The notes beneath the pieces are model-generated. The model saw nothing but the letters and a program-made list of their open reading frames with translations, was not told the DNA's origin and made no database searches. Of a stretch of 64,000 nt of DNA, positions 43,252 through 51,173 are shown piece by piece. Every line of letters begins with the position of its first letter. Within the stretch, counting starts at the first letter, position 1. Source of the DNA: Streptomyces sp. I05A-00742 (lineage in GTDB: Bacteria; Actinomycetota; Actinomycetes; Streptomycetales; Streptomycetaceae); contig NZ_JABETO010000012.1 in the NCBI RefSeq assembly GCF_013055795.1, forward strand, positions 17,092 to 81,091, read 5' to 3'. Both the position numbers and the translations under genes were made by a program.

Positions 43252-44667
43252 ATGGCACTCCACAAGGGCTCGCACGGCCGCGCCCCGCAGCGCGGCTACT
43301 CCGTCAACCCCTTCTACGGCGAGGCCGACCCCGTCGCCGGCATGGCGCTCGAACCGCCTCGCGGCCGGCTTCCCGACGGTCCGATGAGCCCGCACGCCGC
43401 GTACCGGTTCGTCCATGACGAGCTGATGCTGGACGGCAACGCGCGGCTCAATCTGGCGACCTTCGTCACCACGTGGATGGAGCCGCAGGCCGGTGTGGTG
43501 ATGGCGGAGTGCACGGACAAGAACATGATCGACAAGGACGAGTACCCGCGGACGGCCGAGCTGGAGAAGCGGTGCGTGACGATGCTCGCCGATCTGTGGA
43601 ACGCGCCGGATCCGGCGGCGGCGATCGGCTGTTCGACGACCGGTTCGAGCGAGGCGTGCATGCTCGCGGGGCTGGCGTTCAAGCGGCGCTGGGCGTTGCG
43701 GAACGCGGACCGGTATCCGTCGGCGGAGGCGCGGCCGAACCTCGTCATGGGGACGAACGTGCAGGTCTGCTGGGAGAAGTTCTGCAACTTCTGGGAGGTC
43801 GAGGCGCGGCAGGTGCCGATGGAGGGCGAGCGCTTCCACCTCGATCCGGAGGCGGCCGCCGCGCTCTGCGACGAGAACACCATCGGCGTCGTCACCGTCC
43901 TGGGCTCGACCTTCGACGGATCGTACGAGCCGGTGGCGGACGTCTGCGCGGCACTGGACGCGCTGCGGGAACGGACGGGGCTGGACGTTCCGGTGCATGT
44001 GGACGGCGCGTCGGGGGCGATGATCGCGCCGTTCCTGGACGAGGAGCTGGTCTGGGACTTCCGGCTGCCCCGGGTGGCCTCGATCAATACCTCGGGGCAC
44101 AAGTACGGGCTGGTGTACCCGGGCGTGGGCTGGGCGCTGTGGCGGGACAGGGAAGCGCTTCCGGAGGAGCTGGTGTTCCGGGTCAACTACCTGGGCGGGG
44201 ACATGCCCACCTTCGCGCTCAACTTCTCCCGGCCGGGCGCGCAGGTGGCGGCGCAGTACTACACGTTCCTGCGGCTGGGGCGCGACGGGTTCCGCGCCGT
44301 GCAGCAGAACGCCCGGGACGTGGCCTGTTCGCTCTCCGGGCGCATCGGGGAGCTCGGGGAGTTCCGGCTGCTGACGCGCGGGGACGAGCTGCCGGTGTTC
44401 GCCTTCACCACGGCGGAGGGCGTGACGGGCTTCGACGTGTTCGACGTGTCCCGCCGGATGCGGGAGAAGGGGTGGCTGGTGCCCGCGTACACGTTTCCGC
44501 CGCACCGGGAGGACCTGTCGGTGCTGCGGATCGTGTGCAGGAACGGCTTCTCGATGGATCTGGCGGATCTGTTCATGGACGATCTGGCGGCGCTGCTCCC
44601 GGAGTTGCGGAAGCAGCGGGAGCCGCTGGGGCGGCCGGAGAAGGTGGCCACGGCGTTCCACCACTGA
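43252..44667 (+). CDS. gad: glutamate decarboxylase
   Basis: PLP enzyme converting glutamate to GABA and CO2, consuming a proton. 471 residues from ATG 43252. Fold type I motifs: CSTTGSSEACMLAGLAFKRRW (phosphate loop), VDGASGAMIAPF (Asp binding the pyridine N) and INTSGHKYG with PLP-binding Lys284. The N-terminal NARLNLATFVTTWME and substrate-site features fit GadA/B. No linked glutamate/GABA antiporter gene is present. Starts 35 bp after the Uma2 stop, possibly co-transcribed. Confidence 0.96.
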   Translation: MALHKGSHGRAPQRGYSVNPFYGEADPVAGMALEPPRGRLPDGPMSPHAAYRFVHDELMLDGNARLNLATFVTTWMEPQAGVVMAECTDKNMIDKDEYPRTAELEKRCVTMLADLWNAPDPAAAIGCSTTGSSEACMLAGLAFKRRWALRNADRYPSAEARPNLVMGTNVQVCWEKFCNFWEVEARQVPMEGERFHLDPEAAAALCDENTIGVVTVLGSTFDGSYEPVADVCAALDALRERTGLDVPVHVDGASGAMIAPFLDEELVWDFRLPRVASINTSGHKYGLVYPGVGWALWRDREALPEELVFRVNYLGGDMPTFALNFSRPGAQVAAQYYTFLRLGRDGFRAVQQNARDVACSLSGRIGELGEFRLLTRGDELPVFAFTTAEGVTGFDVFDVSRRMREKGWLVPAYTFPPHREDLSVLRIVCRNGFSMDLADLFMDDLAALLPELRKQREPLGRPEKVATAFHH

Positions 44668-44684
44668 GGCCGGGTGCCATCGAA

Positions 44685-44900
44685 TCACCCCCGGCCGGAG
44701 CCCTCCGCCAGGGTGTGCGCGACGAGGGCGTTGGCGTGGCCGTGGCCCAGCCCGTGCTCGGCCTTGAGCCAGGAGACGAGCTCCATGTGCCGGGTCAGGG
44801 GCGAGGAACGGATGAGGTCCTTCCACTCGGCCACGGGACGGCCGTACTTCTTCTCGATCGACGGGAAATAGCTCGCGGGGCCCTTCACGGTTTCGGTCAT
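44685..44900 (-). CDS. DUF4287 family protein
   Basis: 71 residues: VKGPASYFPSIEKKYGRPVAEWKDLIRSS then HMELVSWLKAEHGLGHGHANALVAHTL, the pattern of the small DUF4287 domain (PF14117), otherwise found at the N-terminus of DUF1801-like proteins. No ribosome-binding site; a RecA-NDp-like promoter puts the start of transcription at or near the ATG. Convergent with gad, 17 bp from its stop. Confidence 0.88.
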   Translation of the reverse strand: MTETVKGPASYFPSIEKKYGRPVAEWKDLIRSSPLTRHMELVSWLKAEHGLGHGHANALVAHTLAEGSGRG

Positions 44901-44906
44901 GACGGG

Positions 44907-44929
44907 AGCATCCCACCCACCACTGACAA
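44907..44929 (-). promoter_or_regulatory. RecA-NDp-like promoter of the DUF4287 gene
   Basis: Minus strand TTGTCAGTGGT, six bases, then GATGCT, with the ATG following six bases later. The upstream element matches the RecA-NDp -26 element in all but one base; the -10 is a weaker match. Geometry predicts a leaderless mRNA. Confidence 0.5.
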
Positions 44930-44938
44930 CGGGCCGGA

Positions 44939-45490
44939 TCAGCCCTCCCGCTGCGCCTCCTCCACCAGCTCGAAGGCGGTCTTCCCGTCGATCGACTCCC
45001 GGATGATGTCCGCGTGCCCGGCGTGCCGGCCGACCTCCTCGATCAGGTGCAGCAGCAGCCACCGCATCGACACCCGGGACTCCTGGGGGAACCAGGGCGC
45101 GGCCGGGAGCGCGAAGGTCTCCTCCAGGGAGGGCACCGCGTGGATGAACCGCTCCGTCTCCGCGGCGGCCTCGTCCCAGGTCGCGAGGAGCGCGGGAACG
45201 GTTTCGCGCTCCTCCGGGCGCCAGCCCGCCGCCCAGCGCTTCATCACCTCGTCGTCGAAGGCCGTTTCGGAGGCGTCGCCGCGCGCCAGCTCCAGCCAGT
45301 TCTGCTCCGCCTGGATGACGTGCTTGAGCAGCCCCGCCAGGGACATCTCGCTGGCGCTCGGCCGGGAGAGGGCCTGCTCGGCCGTCAGGCCGAGGAGCGC
45401 CCGGCGGACGCCGCCGCGCTGGGCGTCCAGGAAGGCCAGGAGGGTGCCGCGCTCGTCACTGACGTTCTTCTCGACCACATGAGTAGGCAT
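44939..45490 (-). CDS. DinB family protein
   Basis: 183 residues from the ATG giving MPTHVVEKNVSDERGTLLAFLD. Four-helix-bundle DinB/DUF664 features: LLAFLDAQRGGVRRALLGLTAEQALSRPSAS, SLAGLLKHVIQAEQNWLE (first His ligand region) and VSMRWLLLHLIEEVGRHAGHADIIRES, with the conserved HxxxExxRHxGH metal triad. Probably a metal-dependent thiol-transferase-like protein; substrate unknown. A strong hairpin lies upstream. Confidence 0.93.
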   Translation of the reverse strand: MPTHVVEKNVSDERGTLLAFLDAQRGGVRRALLGLTAEQALSRPSASEMSLAGLLKHVIQAEQNWLELARGDASETAFDDEVMKRWAAGWRPEERETVPALLATWDEAAAETERFIHAVPSLEETFALPAAPWFPQESRVSMRWLLLHLIEEVGRHAGHADIIRESIDGKTAFELVEEAQREG

Positions 45491-45540
45491 GGACCTCACC
45501 GTTTCTTTCGCCGTCGCCTGCTGACGCATCAACAGTAGGA

Positions 45541-45571
45541 GCCCAGTAGGTCATAAGCTGACCTACTGGGC
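45541..45571 (-). terminator. perfect 13-bp hairpin after the aldehyde dehydrogenase gene
   Basis: GCCCAGTAGGTCA-TAAGC-TGACCTACTGGGC. It lies 17 bp past the aldehyde dehydrogenase stop on the minus strand and 50 bp ahead of the DinB gene. Terminator is most likely; as a near-perfect palindrome in a promoter region it could also serve as an operator for the DinB gene. Confidence 0.85.
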
Positions 45572-45588
45572 CCGGCAATACGAAAGCC

Positions 45589-47055
45589 TCAGAACGGGAA
45601 TCTGCTCCGCCCGTGCTGCACGGAGATCCACTTCGTGGTGGTGAACGCGTCCACCATGGCGTCCCCGTTCAGCCGCCCGACCCCCGAGTGCTTCTCGCCG
45701 CCGAACGGCACGATCGCCTCGTCGTGCACCGTGCTGTCGTTGACGTGGATCATCCCGGTCTCCACCCGCTTGGCGAAGCGGACTCCGCGTTCGACGCTCG
45801 CGGTGTGGACGGCGCCGCTCAGCCCGTACGAGGTGGCGTTGGCGATCCGGAGGGCCTCCTCCTCGCCGTCGAAGGGGATGATCAGCGCGACGGGGCCGAA
45901 GATCTCCTGGCCGAGGACGGCGGAGTCCTCGGGGAGGTCGGTGAGGACGGACGGCTCCACCAGGGTGCCCACGGTCCTGCCCCGGACGAGGGCGGTGGCG
46001 CCCTCCGCGACGGTCTGCTCCACGAGGGCCGTGACGGCCTCGGCCTGACCGGCGTTGATGAGCGGGCCGATGTGGGTGGCGGGGTCACCGGGGTCGCCGA
46101 CCTTGAGGGACTTCACTCTGGCCACGAACTTCTCGGTGAACTCGTCCGCCACGGACCGGTCCACGAGCACCCGGTTCGCGGCCATGCACACCTGTCCCTG
46201 GTGGATGAACCGGCTGAAGACCGCCGCGTCCACCGCGTAGTCGACGTCCGCGTCGTCGAGGACGATCAGCGCGCTGTTGCCGCCCAGTTCGAGCACCGTC
46301 CGCTTGAAGTGCGAGGCGGCGACGGTGGCCACATGCCGGCCGACCTTGTCGGAGCCGGTGAACGACAGCACCTTGGGCACCGGGTGCTCGATCAGCGCGT
46401 CCCCGATCTCGGCTATGTCGGTGACGACGACGTTGAGCACGCCGGGCGGCAGCCCCGCGTCCTCGAAGACCTTGGCGAGCAGCCCGCCGCCGCAGATCGG
46501 CGTGTTCTGGTGCGGCTTGAGCACCACCGTGTTGCCGAGCGCCAGCGCGGGCGCGACGGACTTCAGGGACAGCAGGAACGGGAAGTTGAACGGGCTGATC
46601 ACACCGACCACGCCGACCGGCACCCGGTAGAGCCGGTTCTCGCGGGTGTCGTCCGGGGACGGCAGGATCCGCCCCTCGGGCCGCAGGGCCAGCTGTATCG
46701 ACTCGCGCAGGAACTCGCGCACCAGGTGGAGCTCGAAGCCGGCCTTGAGCGCCGTCCCCCCGCACTCCGCCATGATCACCGCGGCCAGCTCGTCCTCGTG
46801 GTCGTCGACGATCCGCAGCGCGCGCTCGAAGACCAGCCGCCGGGTGTACGGGTTGGTGTCCCCCCACGGCCCCTGCGCGCGTTCCGCCGCCCGGTACGCC
46901 TGGTCGACCTCGTCCACGCCGGCCACCGTGATGGAGGCGAGCTTCTCCCCGTTGTACGGGTTGAAGTCGACGATGTCCCACGAGCCCGTACCGGCCCGCC
47001 ACTGGCCGTCGATGTACTGGTACGCGAGATCCCTGAACGCGGAGGAGTAGGACAT
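45589..47055 (-). CDS. aldehyde dehydrogenase family protein (benzaldehyde/vanillin dehydrogenase-like)
   Basis: 488 residues. NAD(P)-binding ISPFNFPFLLSLKSVAPALALGNTVVLKPHQNTP, FTGSDKVGRHVA, catalytic Glu in TVLELGGNS and catalytic Cys in HQGQVCMAANRVLV; C-terminal HVNDSTVHDEAIVPFGGEKHSGVGRLNG resembles the benzaldehyde/vanillin dehydrogenase branch. Likely oxidises aromatic or medium-chain aldehydes to acids; the substrate is not determined by context. Confidence 0.94.
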   Translation of the reverse strand: MSYSSAFRDLAYQYIDGQWRAGTGSWDIVDFNPYNGEKLASITVAGVDEVDQAYRAAERAQGPWGDTNPYTRRLVFERALRIVDDHEDELAAVIMAECGGTALKAGFELHLVREFLRESIQLALRPEGRILPSPDDTRENRLYRVPVGVVGVISPFNFPFLLSLKSVAPALALGNTVVLKPHQNTPICGGGLLAKVFEDAGLPPGVLNVVVTDIAEIGDALIEHPVPKVLSFTGSDKVGRHVATVAASHFKRTVLELGGNSALIVLDDADVDYAVDAAVFSRFIHQGQVCMAANRVLVDRSVADEFTEKFVARVKSLKVGDPGDPATHIGPLINAGQAEAVTALVEQTVAEGATALVRGRTVGTLVEPSVLTDLPEDSAVLGQEIFGPVALIIPFDGEEEALRIANATSYGLSGAVHTASVERGVRFAKRVETGMIHVNDSTVHDEAIVPFGGEKHSGVGRLNGDAMVDAFTTTKWISVQHGRSRFPF

Positions 47056-47136
47056 GCGTCATCCCTGTCTGCCGGAGCCCGGCCGAGCGGACGGGCTGGT
47101 TCAGACTTGCTGATTGGGCGTCATCGTACTGATGCG

Positions 47137-48000
47137 CTAGGCAAGTTGAAGCAGGCGCCGCATGAGGTCCCGGGTCCTGTCGGGTGAGAGGCTGTCCGCC
47201 CGCAGGCGGCCCATGACGCGTTCGTACTGGGCGACCTCCTCGGCCTTGTCCAGGTAGAGCGCGCCCGTGAGGTGTTCGAGGTACACCACGTCCGGCAGGT
47301 CCGACTCCGGGAAGCGCAGCACGGTGAACGCCCCGCTCTCGCCCGCGTGGCCGCCGTGCCGGAAGGGCATCACCTGGAGGGTCACATTCGGCTGCTCGGA
47401 GAGGTCGATGAGGTGCTGGAGCTGTCCGCGCATCACGGCGGAGTCGCCGTACGGGCGGTGCAGCGCGGCCTCGTCGAGGACAGCGTGGAAGTGCGGCGCC
47501 CGCTCGGAGAACAGCAGCTTCTGCCGCTCCATGCGCAGCGAGACCCGGCGTTCGACCTCGGCGGCGTCGGCCCTGGGCTGTCCCCGGACCACCACGGCGT
47601 GGGCGTAGCCCTCGGTCTGGAGCAGGCCGTGCACGAACTGCACCTCGTAGATGCCGATGTGCGAGGCCGCGCCCTCCAGACCGACGTAGGTCTGGAACCA
47701 GCTGGGCAGGACGTCGCCGTAGCTGTGCCACCAGCCGGTGACGTTGGCCTCCCTGGCCAGGCCCAGCAGGGCCTCCCGCTCCGTCTCCTGCGTGATGCCG
47801 TAGAGCGTCAGCAGATCCTCCACGTCCCGCGTCTTGAAGCTCACCCGGCCGAGCTCCATGCGGCTGATCTTCGACTCGGACGCGCGGATCGAGTAACCGG
47901 CCGCTTCGCGGGAGATCCCCCGGGACTCCCGCAACTTCCTGAGCTGGGAGCCAAGGAGTATGCGGCGTACCACGGAACCGCTCGACTCGCTCGTGGTCAT
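47137..48000 (-). CDS. XRE-type regulator with DUF5753 domain
   Basis: 287 residues from the ATG giving MTTSESSGSVVRR. Helix-turn-helix in about residues 18-55 (LGSQLRKLRESRGISREAAGYSIRASESKISRMELGR), then the DUF5753 ligand-binding-like region (WFQTYVGLEGAASHIGIYEVQFVHGLLQTEGYA; DEAALHRPYG). This family regulates development and antibiotic production in Streptomyces and is usually linked with a DUF397 protein and an ATPase, both present here. Divergent from the ATPase gene; palindromic motifs lie between. Confidence 0.95.
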   Translation of the reverse strand: MTTSESSGSVVRRILLGSQLRKLRESRGISREAAGYSIRASESKISRMELGRVSFKTRDVEDLLTLYGITQETEREALLGLAREANVTGWWHSYGDVLPSWFQTYVGLEGAASHIGIYEVQFVHGLLQTEGYAHAVVVRGQPRADAAEVERRVSLRMERQKLLFSERAPHFHAVLDEAALHRPYGDSAVMRGQLQHLIDLSEQPNVTLQVMPFRHGGHAGESGAFTVLRFPESDLPDVVYLEHLTGALYLDKAEEVAQYERVMGRLRADSLSPDRTRDLMRRLLQLA

Positions 48001-48317
48001 CTCTGCGACCCTTCCTTCCGGTCTGGTCCGGCCTGCCTGTCCGCCGTCTTCCTCACCCTTCCGAGGGTGACCCCCGCTACCCCCGGCGCCGAAGTCTGCC
48101 ACCTCCACGCTCCGTTGAGTGCACACCCGGTTACACATACCGGCCAAGGCCGGGAGCCGTACCGAAGGGGGCGTAGGAATAATTGCTCTCCAATCCCCCT
48201 GTGCGCCCCCAAATCCCCCACGTGCACGTGCATCTGCCCTTGCATCCGCCGTGCGCATTGGCAACCATGGACCACGCACACGTGCACGTCACGTCCACGA
48301 TTGCAGGAGTGCCTCGG
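48001..48317. promoter_or_regulatory. divergent XRE-ATPase promoter region with two TGCACGT-type palindromes
   Basis: 317 bp without a gene. CACGTGCACGTG (48219-48230, containing TGCACGTGCA at 48223-48232) and ACGTGCACGT (48280-48289) are perfect palindromes. A third, TGCACGTGCA at 49161-49170, lies about 100 bp ahead of the DUF397 gene. Sharing of one palindrome by all three genes suggests a common operator, most simply for the XRE protein. Confidence 0.55.
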
Positions 48318-48806
48318 ATGGGTACCGAAGGATCGACTGTGCTCTCCCCCGTCTGGCGGGGGCTGCCCCGGTTCGACTCATCCGCGGTGTCGAACTCCGC
48401 TTCCTGCGCACTGCCACCACGCTTCGAAGCCGTCCGGACGGCCCGGCGGTTCACCAGAGTCACCATGTCCCAATGGGGGGTCCACCAGATCTTCGACAAT
48501 GTGGCGCTGGTGGTCTCGGAACTGGTGACCAATTCCCTGCGCTACGCCGTGCCGGCCGACCGGTTCGACGCGGGGTACGAGCCGCCCGTACGCCTTCATC
48601 TCATGCGGTGGACGACGCGGCTGGTATGCGCGGTACGCGATCCGAGTGAGGAGGGGCCGGTCGCGGGGGAAGCGGCCCCCGGGGACGAGCACGGGCGCGG
48701 ACTGCTCCTGGTGGATTCCTTCAGCGACGCCTGGGGCTGGCACCCCTTGGCGGGCGCGCTGCACGGCAAGGTCGTCTGGGCGCTGTTCCGGCTGCCGCGC
48801 GAATAA
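48318..48806 (+). CDS. ATP-binding regulatory protein (anti-sigma-factor-kinase-like, HATPase_c)
   Basis: 162 residues from ATG 48318, eight bases after AGGAG. GHKL features: N box VALVVSELVTNSLRYAV, G1-type AVRDPSEEGP, and G2 DEHGRGLLLVDSFSDAWGW. Serine-kinase-type stand-alone domains of this class partner XRE/DUF397 proteins in Streptomyces. Divergent from the XRE gene and convergent with DUF397. Confidence 0.92.
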   Translation: MGTEGSTVLSPVWRGLPRFDSSAVSNSASCALPPRFEAVRTARRFTRVTMSQWGVHQIFDNVALVVSELVTNSLRYAVPADRFDAGYEPPVRLHLMRWTTRLVCAVRDPSEEGPVAGEAAPGDEHGRGLLLVDSFSDAWGWHPLAGALHGKVVWALFRLPRE

Positions 48807-48819
48807 CCGCATTTCGCGG

Positions 48820-49059
48820 TCACTCGCCCACGAGGTAGTCGAATTCACCGTCCTTGACGCCCAACAGCATGGCCTCGATCTCCGCGGGGGTGTAGATGAG
48901 AGCGGGGCCATCCGGGTGGCGGGAGTTGCGAACGGCAACCCCGCCACCCGGCAACTTCGCGAACTCCACGCAGGAGCCCTGTGAGTTGGAGTGTCGGCTC
49001 TTCCGCCAGACGACGTCATCGATGCCCGATGCAACCATGCCGTTGTAGACGTGTGGCAC
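48820..49059 (-). CDS. DUF397 family protein
   Basis: 79 residues from the GTG giving VPHVYNGMVASGIDDVVWRKS, with GGGAGA five bases upstream. The DUF397 signature is complete: WRKSRHSNSQGSCVEFAKLPGGGVAVRNSRHPDGPALIYTPAEIEAML. Such proteins are paired with XRE-DUF5753 regulators and thought to act with them. Convergent with the ATPase gene (13-bp gap). Confidence 0.95.
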   Translation of the reverse strand: MPHVYNGMVASGIDDVVWRKSRHSNSQGSCVEFAKLPGGGVAVRNSRHPDGPALIYTPAEIEAMLLGVKDGEFDYLVGE

Positions 49060-49421
49060 TGGAGTCTCCCGGATCGCCGCAGGGGGCATCCCCATTCGTT
49101 TACGGGGATGGCAACTTCTTCGGATCATAGCCGCGGTTCACATTCCCCGGCACGAGCAGATGCACGTGCACTGAGGGTGTTGTCGCCACTACGTCACGAG
49201 GCCGTTTTTCAACGCCCATTTCCGCTTGCCCGGGACAATTGCCGCTGTCGCGGCCGTCATTGACGCAAATCCTCCGCTTACCGCGCGGAGTAAGGCAGTT
49301 CGGAGCCGGCACCCGACCCACGCGTATCGGGAACACCCTGCGGCCCCATACGGACCGCATTCACGCGGATTCCTGTGGATTCCCGGTCAGCGGCAGGGAG
49401 GTGGCGGGGCGGCGGCAGCCC
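49060..49421. other. 362-bp gap upstream of DUF397
   Basis: No gene accepted. It should contain the DUF397 promoter; TGCACGTGCA at 49161-49170 is the third copy of the palindrome seen ahead of the XRE and ATPase genes. The part near 49210-49280 has lower GC than the surroundings (CAATTGCCG, TTGACGCAAATCC). The stop of the reductase gene bounds it at 49422. Confidence 0.5.
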
Positions 49422-50306
49422 TCACGCGCGGCCGGTCCACCGTACGTACTCGATCAGGCGCGCGTAGCTGTCGGCGCCGTGCCCGTCCGCCACCGCCCGC
49501 CCGACCAGCTCCCGGAGCGCCCGCGGCAGTCCGGAATCCACCCCTCGCAGTACGCAGGCGTGGTCCAGGAGGCCCGCCGTCATCAGATGGAGGTCCAGCG
49601 GGAATCCCTCGGCCGGGTACTCCCCCGCGTCGACCTGCCGGGCGTACCCGCTCATCAGCCGGCCGACGGTCGTCATCCAGCGGCCCGCCACCTCGGTGTA
49701 CGCCGCCGCCGTCACACCGCCGCCCGGACCGTCGGCACCGGTGAGCGCCACTCCGTGCAGCCAGCCGGTCAGCGTGGAGCACAGGAGACCCAGCAGCGCG
49801 ATGTCGTGCACGGCGGGCAGGGCCGGGTCGTCCCCGAGGTGTACCGGGTCGCCGAGGGCCGCCAGGGTCCCGCGGTGGGCGTCGAAGGCGGCCCGCGGAC
49901 CCCCGTAGAGCTGGAGGGAGTCCGGCCGGCCGACGCCGGACGGCACCGTCAGGACCGCGCCGTCGAGGTAGCGGGCGCCGAGCCGTCCCGCCCTGCCGGC
50001 CGCCTCCCGCGCGTGGACCGGCGAGCCGGAGGTGACGTTGACGAGCGTGCGGCCCGCGAGCACGCCGGACGACGGCGCCAGCACCTCGTGGACGGCGTCG
50101 TACCCCGACAGGCAGACGACGACGAGCGGACTCGCCGCGACGGCCGACCCGGCCGAGGGGGCTCCGACCGCGCCCTTCTCGACGAGGGGCCGCGCCCTGC
50201 CGGGCGTGCGGTTCCAGACCGTCGTCGAATGCCCCGCGGCCAGGAACGCCCCGGCCAGGACGGAACCCATCGCTCCCAGACCGAGAACGGTCACTTCGGT
50301 GTCCAT
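49422..50306 (-). CDS. imine-reductase/beta-hydroxyacid-dehydrogenase-like NADP-dependent enzyme
   Basis: 294 residues. N-terminal Rossmann domain with GLGAMGSVLAGAFLAAGHSTTVW then NRTPGRARPLVEKGA, the NADPH-type loop of imine reductases. The helical C-terminal half has LDGAVLTVPSGVGRPDSLQLYGG and LLGLLCSTLTGWLHGVALTGA, matching the imine-reductase branch rather than classical 3-hydroxyisobutyrate dehydrogenase (the catalytic Lys region is absent). Probably reduces a cyclic imine; physiological substrate unknown. No clear operon partner. Confidence 0.85.
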   Translation of the reverse strand: MDTEVTVLGLGAMGSVLAGAFLAAGHSTTVWNRTPGRARPLVEKGAVGAPSAGSAVAASPLVVVCLSGYDAVHEVLAPSSGVLAGRTLVNVTSGSPVHAREAAGRAGRLGARYLDGAVLTVPSGVGRPDSLQLYGGPRAAFDAHRGTLAALGDPVHLGDDPALPAVHDIALLGLLCSTLTGWLHGVALTGADGPGGGVTAAAYTEVAGRWMTTVGRLMSGYARQVDAGEYPAEGFPLDLHLMTAGLLDHACVLRGVDSGLPRALRELVGRAVADGHGADSYARLIEYVRWTGRA

Positions 50307-50542
50307 GCTGCCCCCCAAGCCCCGCCCCGTCGCACCGCACCGGGGACGCCCCCTTTGTGCCCGATTGTCGAGGTGGGAGGACTCCGTCCTCAACGGGCAC
50401 GTTCCGGCCAGCCGTCCGGCCCGCGCCTTATATGGGTACTATATGGAAATGGTTTTCACTTCCATGGAAGGGTCCGGGGCATGCGCAAGGAACTGACCGT
50501 CGTCTGCTGCCTCTGCCGCCGGGCCCTGCTGAAGGCGGTCAC

Positions 50543-50866
50543 CTACGACGGCAGGAGCAGCAGCTCGTCCGCGTAGCACCAGGCCCAGTCCTCCCCCGGC
50601 TCGAAGGACCGGGCGAGGTCGTGGCCCGGCGTCGCGTGCGCGTGGGCGCTCGCGTGCCGGTTCGGCGAGCTGTCGCAGCAGCCCACGAAGCCGCAGACGA
50701 GGCACTCGCGCAGATGCACCCAGGTGCTCCCGATGCGCAGGCACTCCTCGCACCCCTCCGGCGTGCTCGGGGACACCGTGCGGGCCTCGCCCAGGTGGGT
50801 ACAGCCGCGGTCGGTCGGGCGGCCCTCGACATCGGCCGCCACCTGCCATGTCACTGGTTCGCTCAT
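50543..50866 (-). CDS. UBP-type zinc-finger protein
   Basis: 107 residues. Cys/His pattern of the zf-UBP fold: GCTHL, EGCEECLRIGSTWVHLRECLVCGFVGCCDSSPNRHASAHAHATPGHDLARSFE in order, then the family ending WAWCYADELLLL. In eukaryotes the fold binds the ubiquitin C-terminus; the role of the small actinobacterial proteins is unknown. Divergent from the MreB-like gene. Confidence 0.93.
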   Translation of the reverse strand: MSEPVTWQVAADVEGRPTDRGCTHLGEARTVSPSTPEGCEECLRIGSTWVHLRECLVCGFVGCCDSSPNRHASAHAHATPGHDLARSFEPGEDWAWCYADELLLLPS

Positions 50867-51173
50867 GTTCCGAGCGTAGGCCGGACGGAGTCCCGGCGCG
50901 CGCCGGCGGGAAATCCCGGGCGGATCGACGTCCCCGCAGGTCAGGGGCGTTGTCAGACCCCCCTGGCAGACTGCTTCGCATCGGGCCCGCGGAGGCGGGT
51001 GACGGGGGTGTCCGCCTCCGCGGGCCCCGGCACGTCCGTCCGCCGGCGGCGTCGCTCCTCCGAGTGGCGCACTCCGGCGGGCGGCGCGCCGCCCCGCGCC
51101 GCACGATGGCCGCAGGGCCGCCGTTCGGCGGTCCCGCGCCAGCCCACCGCACCGCCGCCGGGGAGAGCCCGTG
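50867..51173. other. 307-bp divergent region with promoter-like element and 16-bp hairpin
   Basis: TTGTCAGACCC, six bases, CAGACT (50950-50972) has the layout of a RecA-NDp promoter but weaker sequence. Just after the expected start site, GGGCCCGCGGAGGCGG (50983-50998) pairs perfectly with 51012-51027. With divergent genes on both sides this hairpin is not a normal terminator; it would sit at the 5' end of the MreB-like mRNA. Confidence 0.6.

Noticed and set aside
41667..44667. thiopeptide or other antibiotic cluster around tipA
   Set aside because: Neighbours are DedA, YbjQ, Uma2 and glutamate decarboxylase; no precursor peptide, cyclodehydratase or dehydratase is present.
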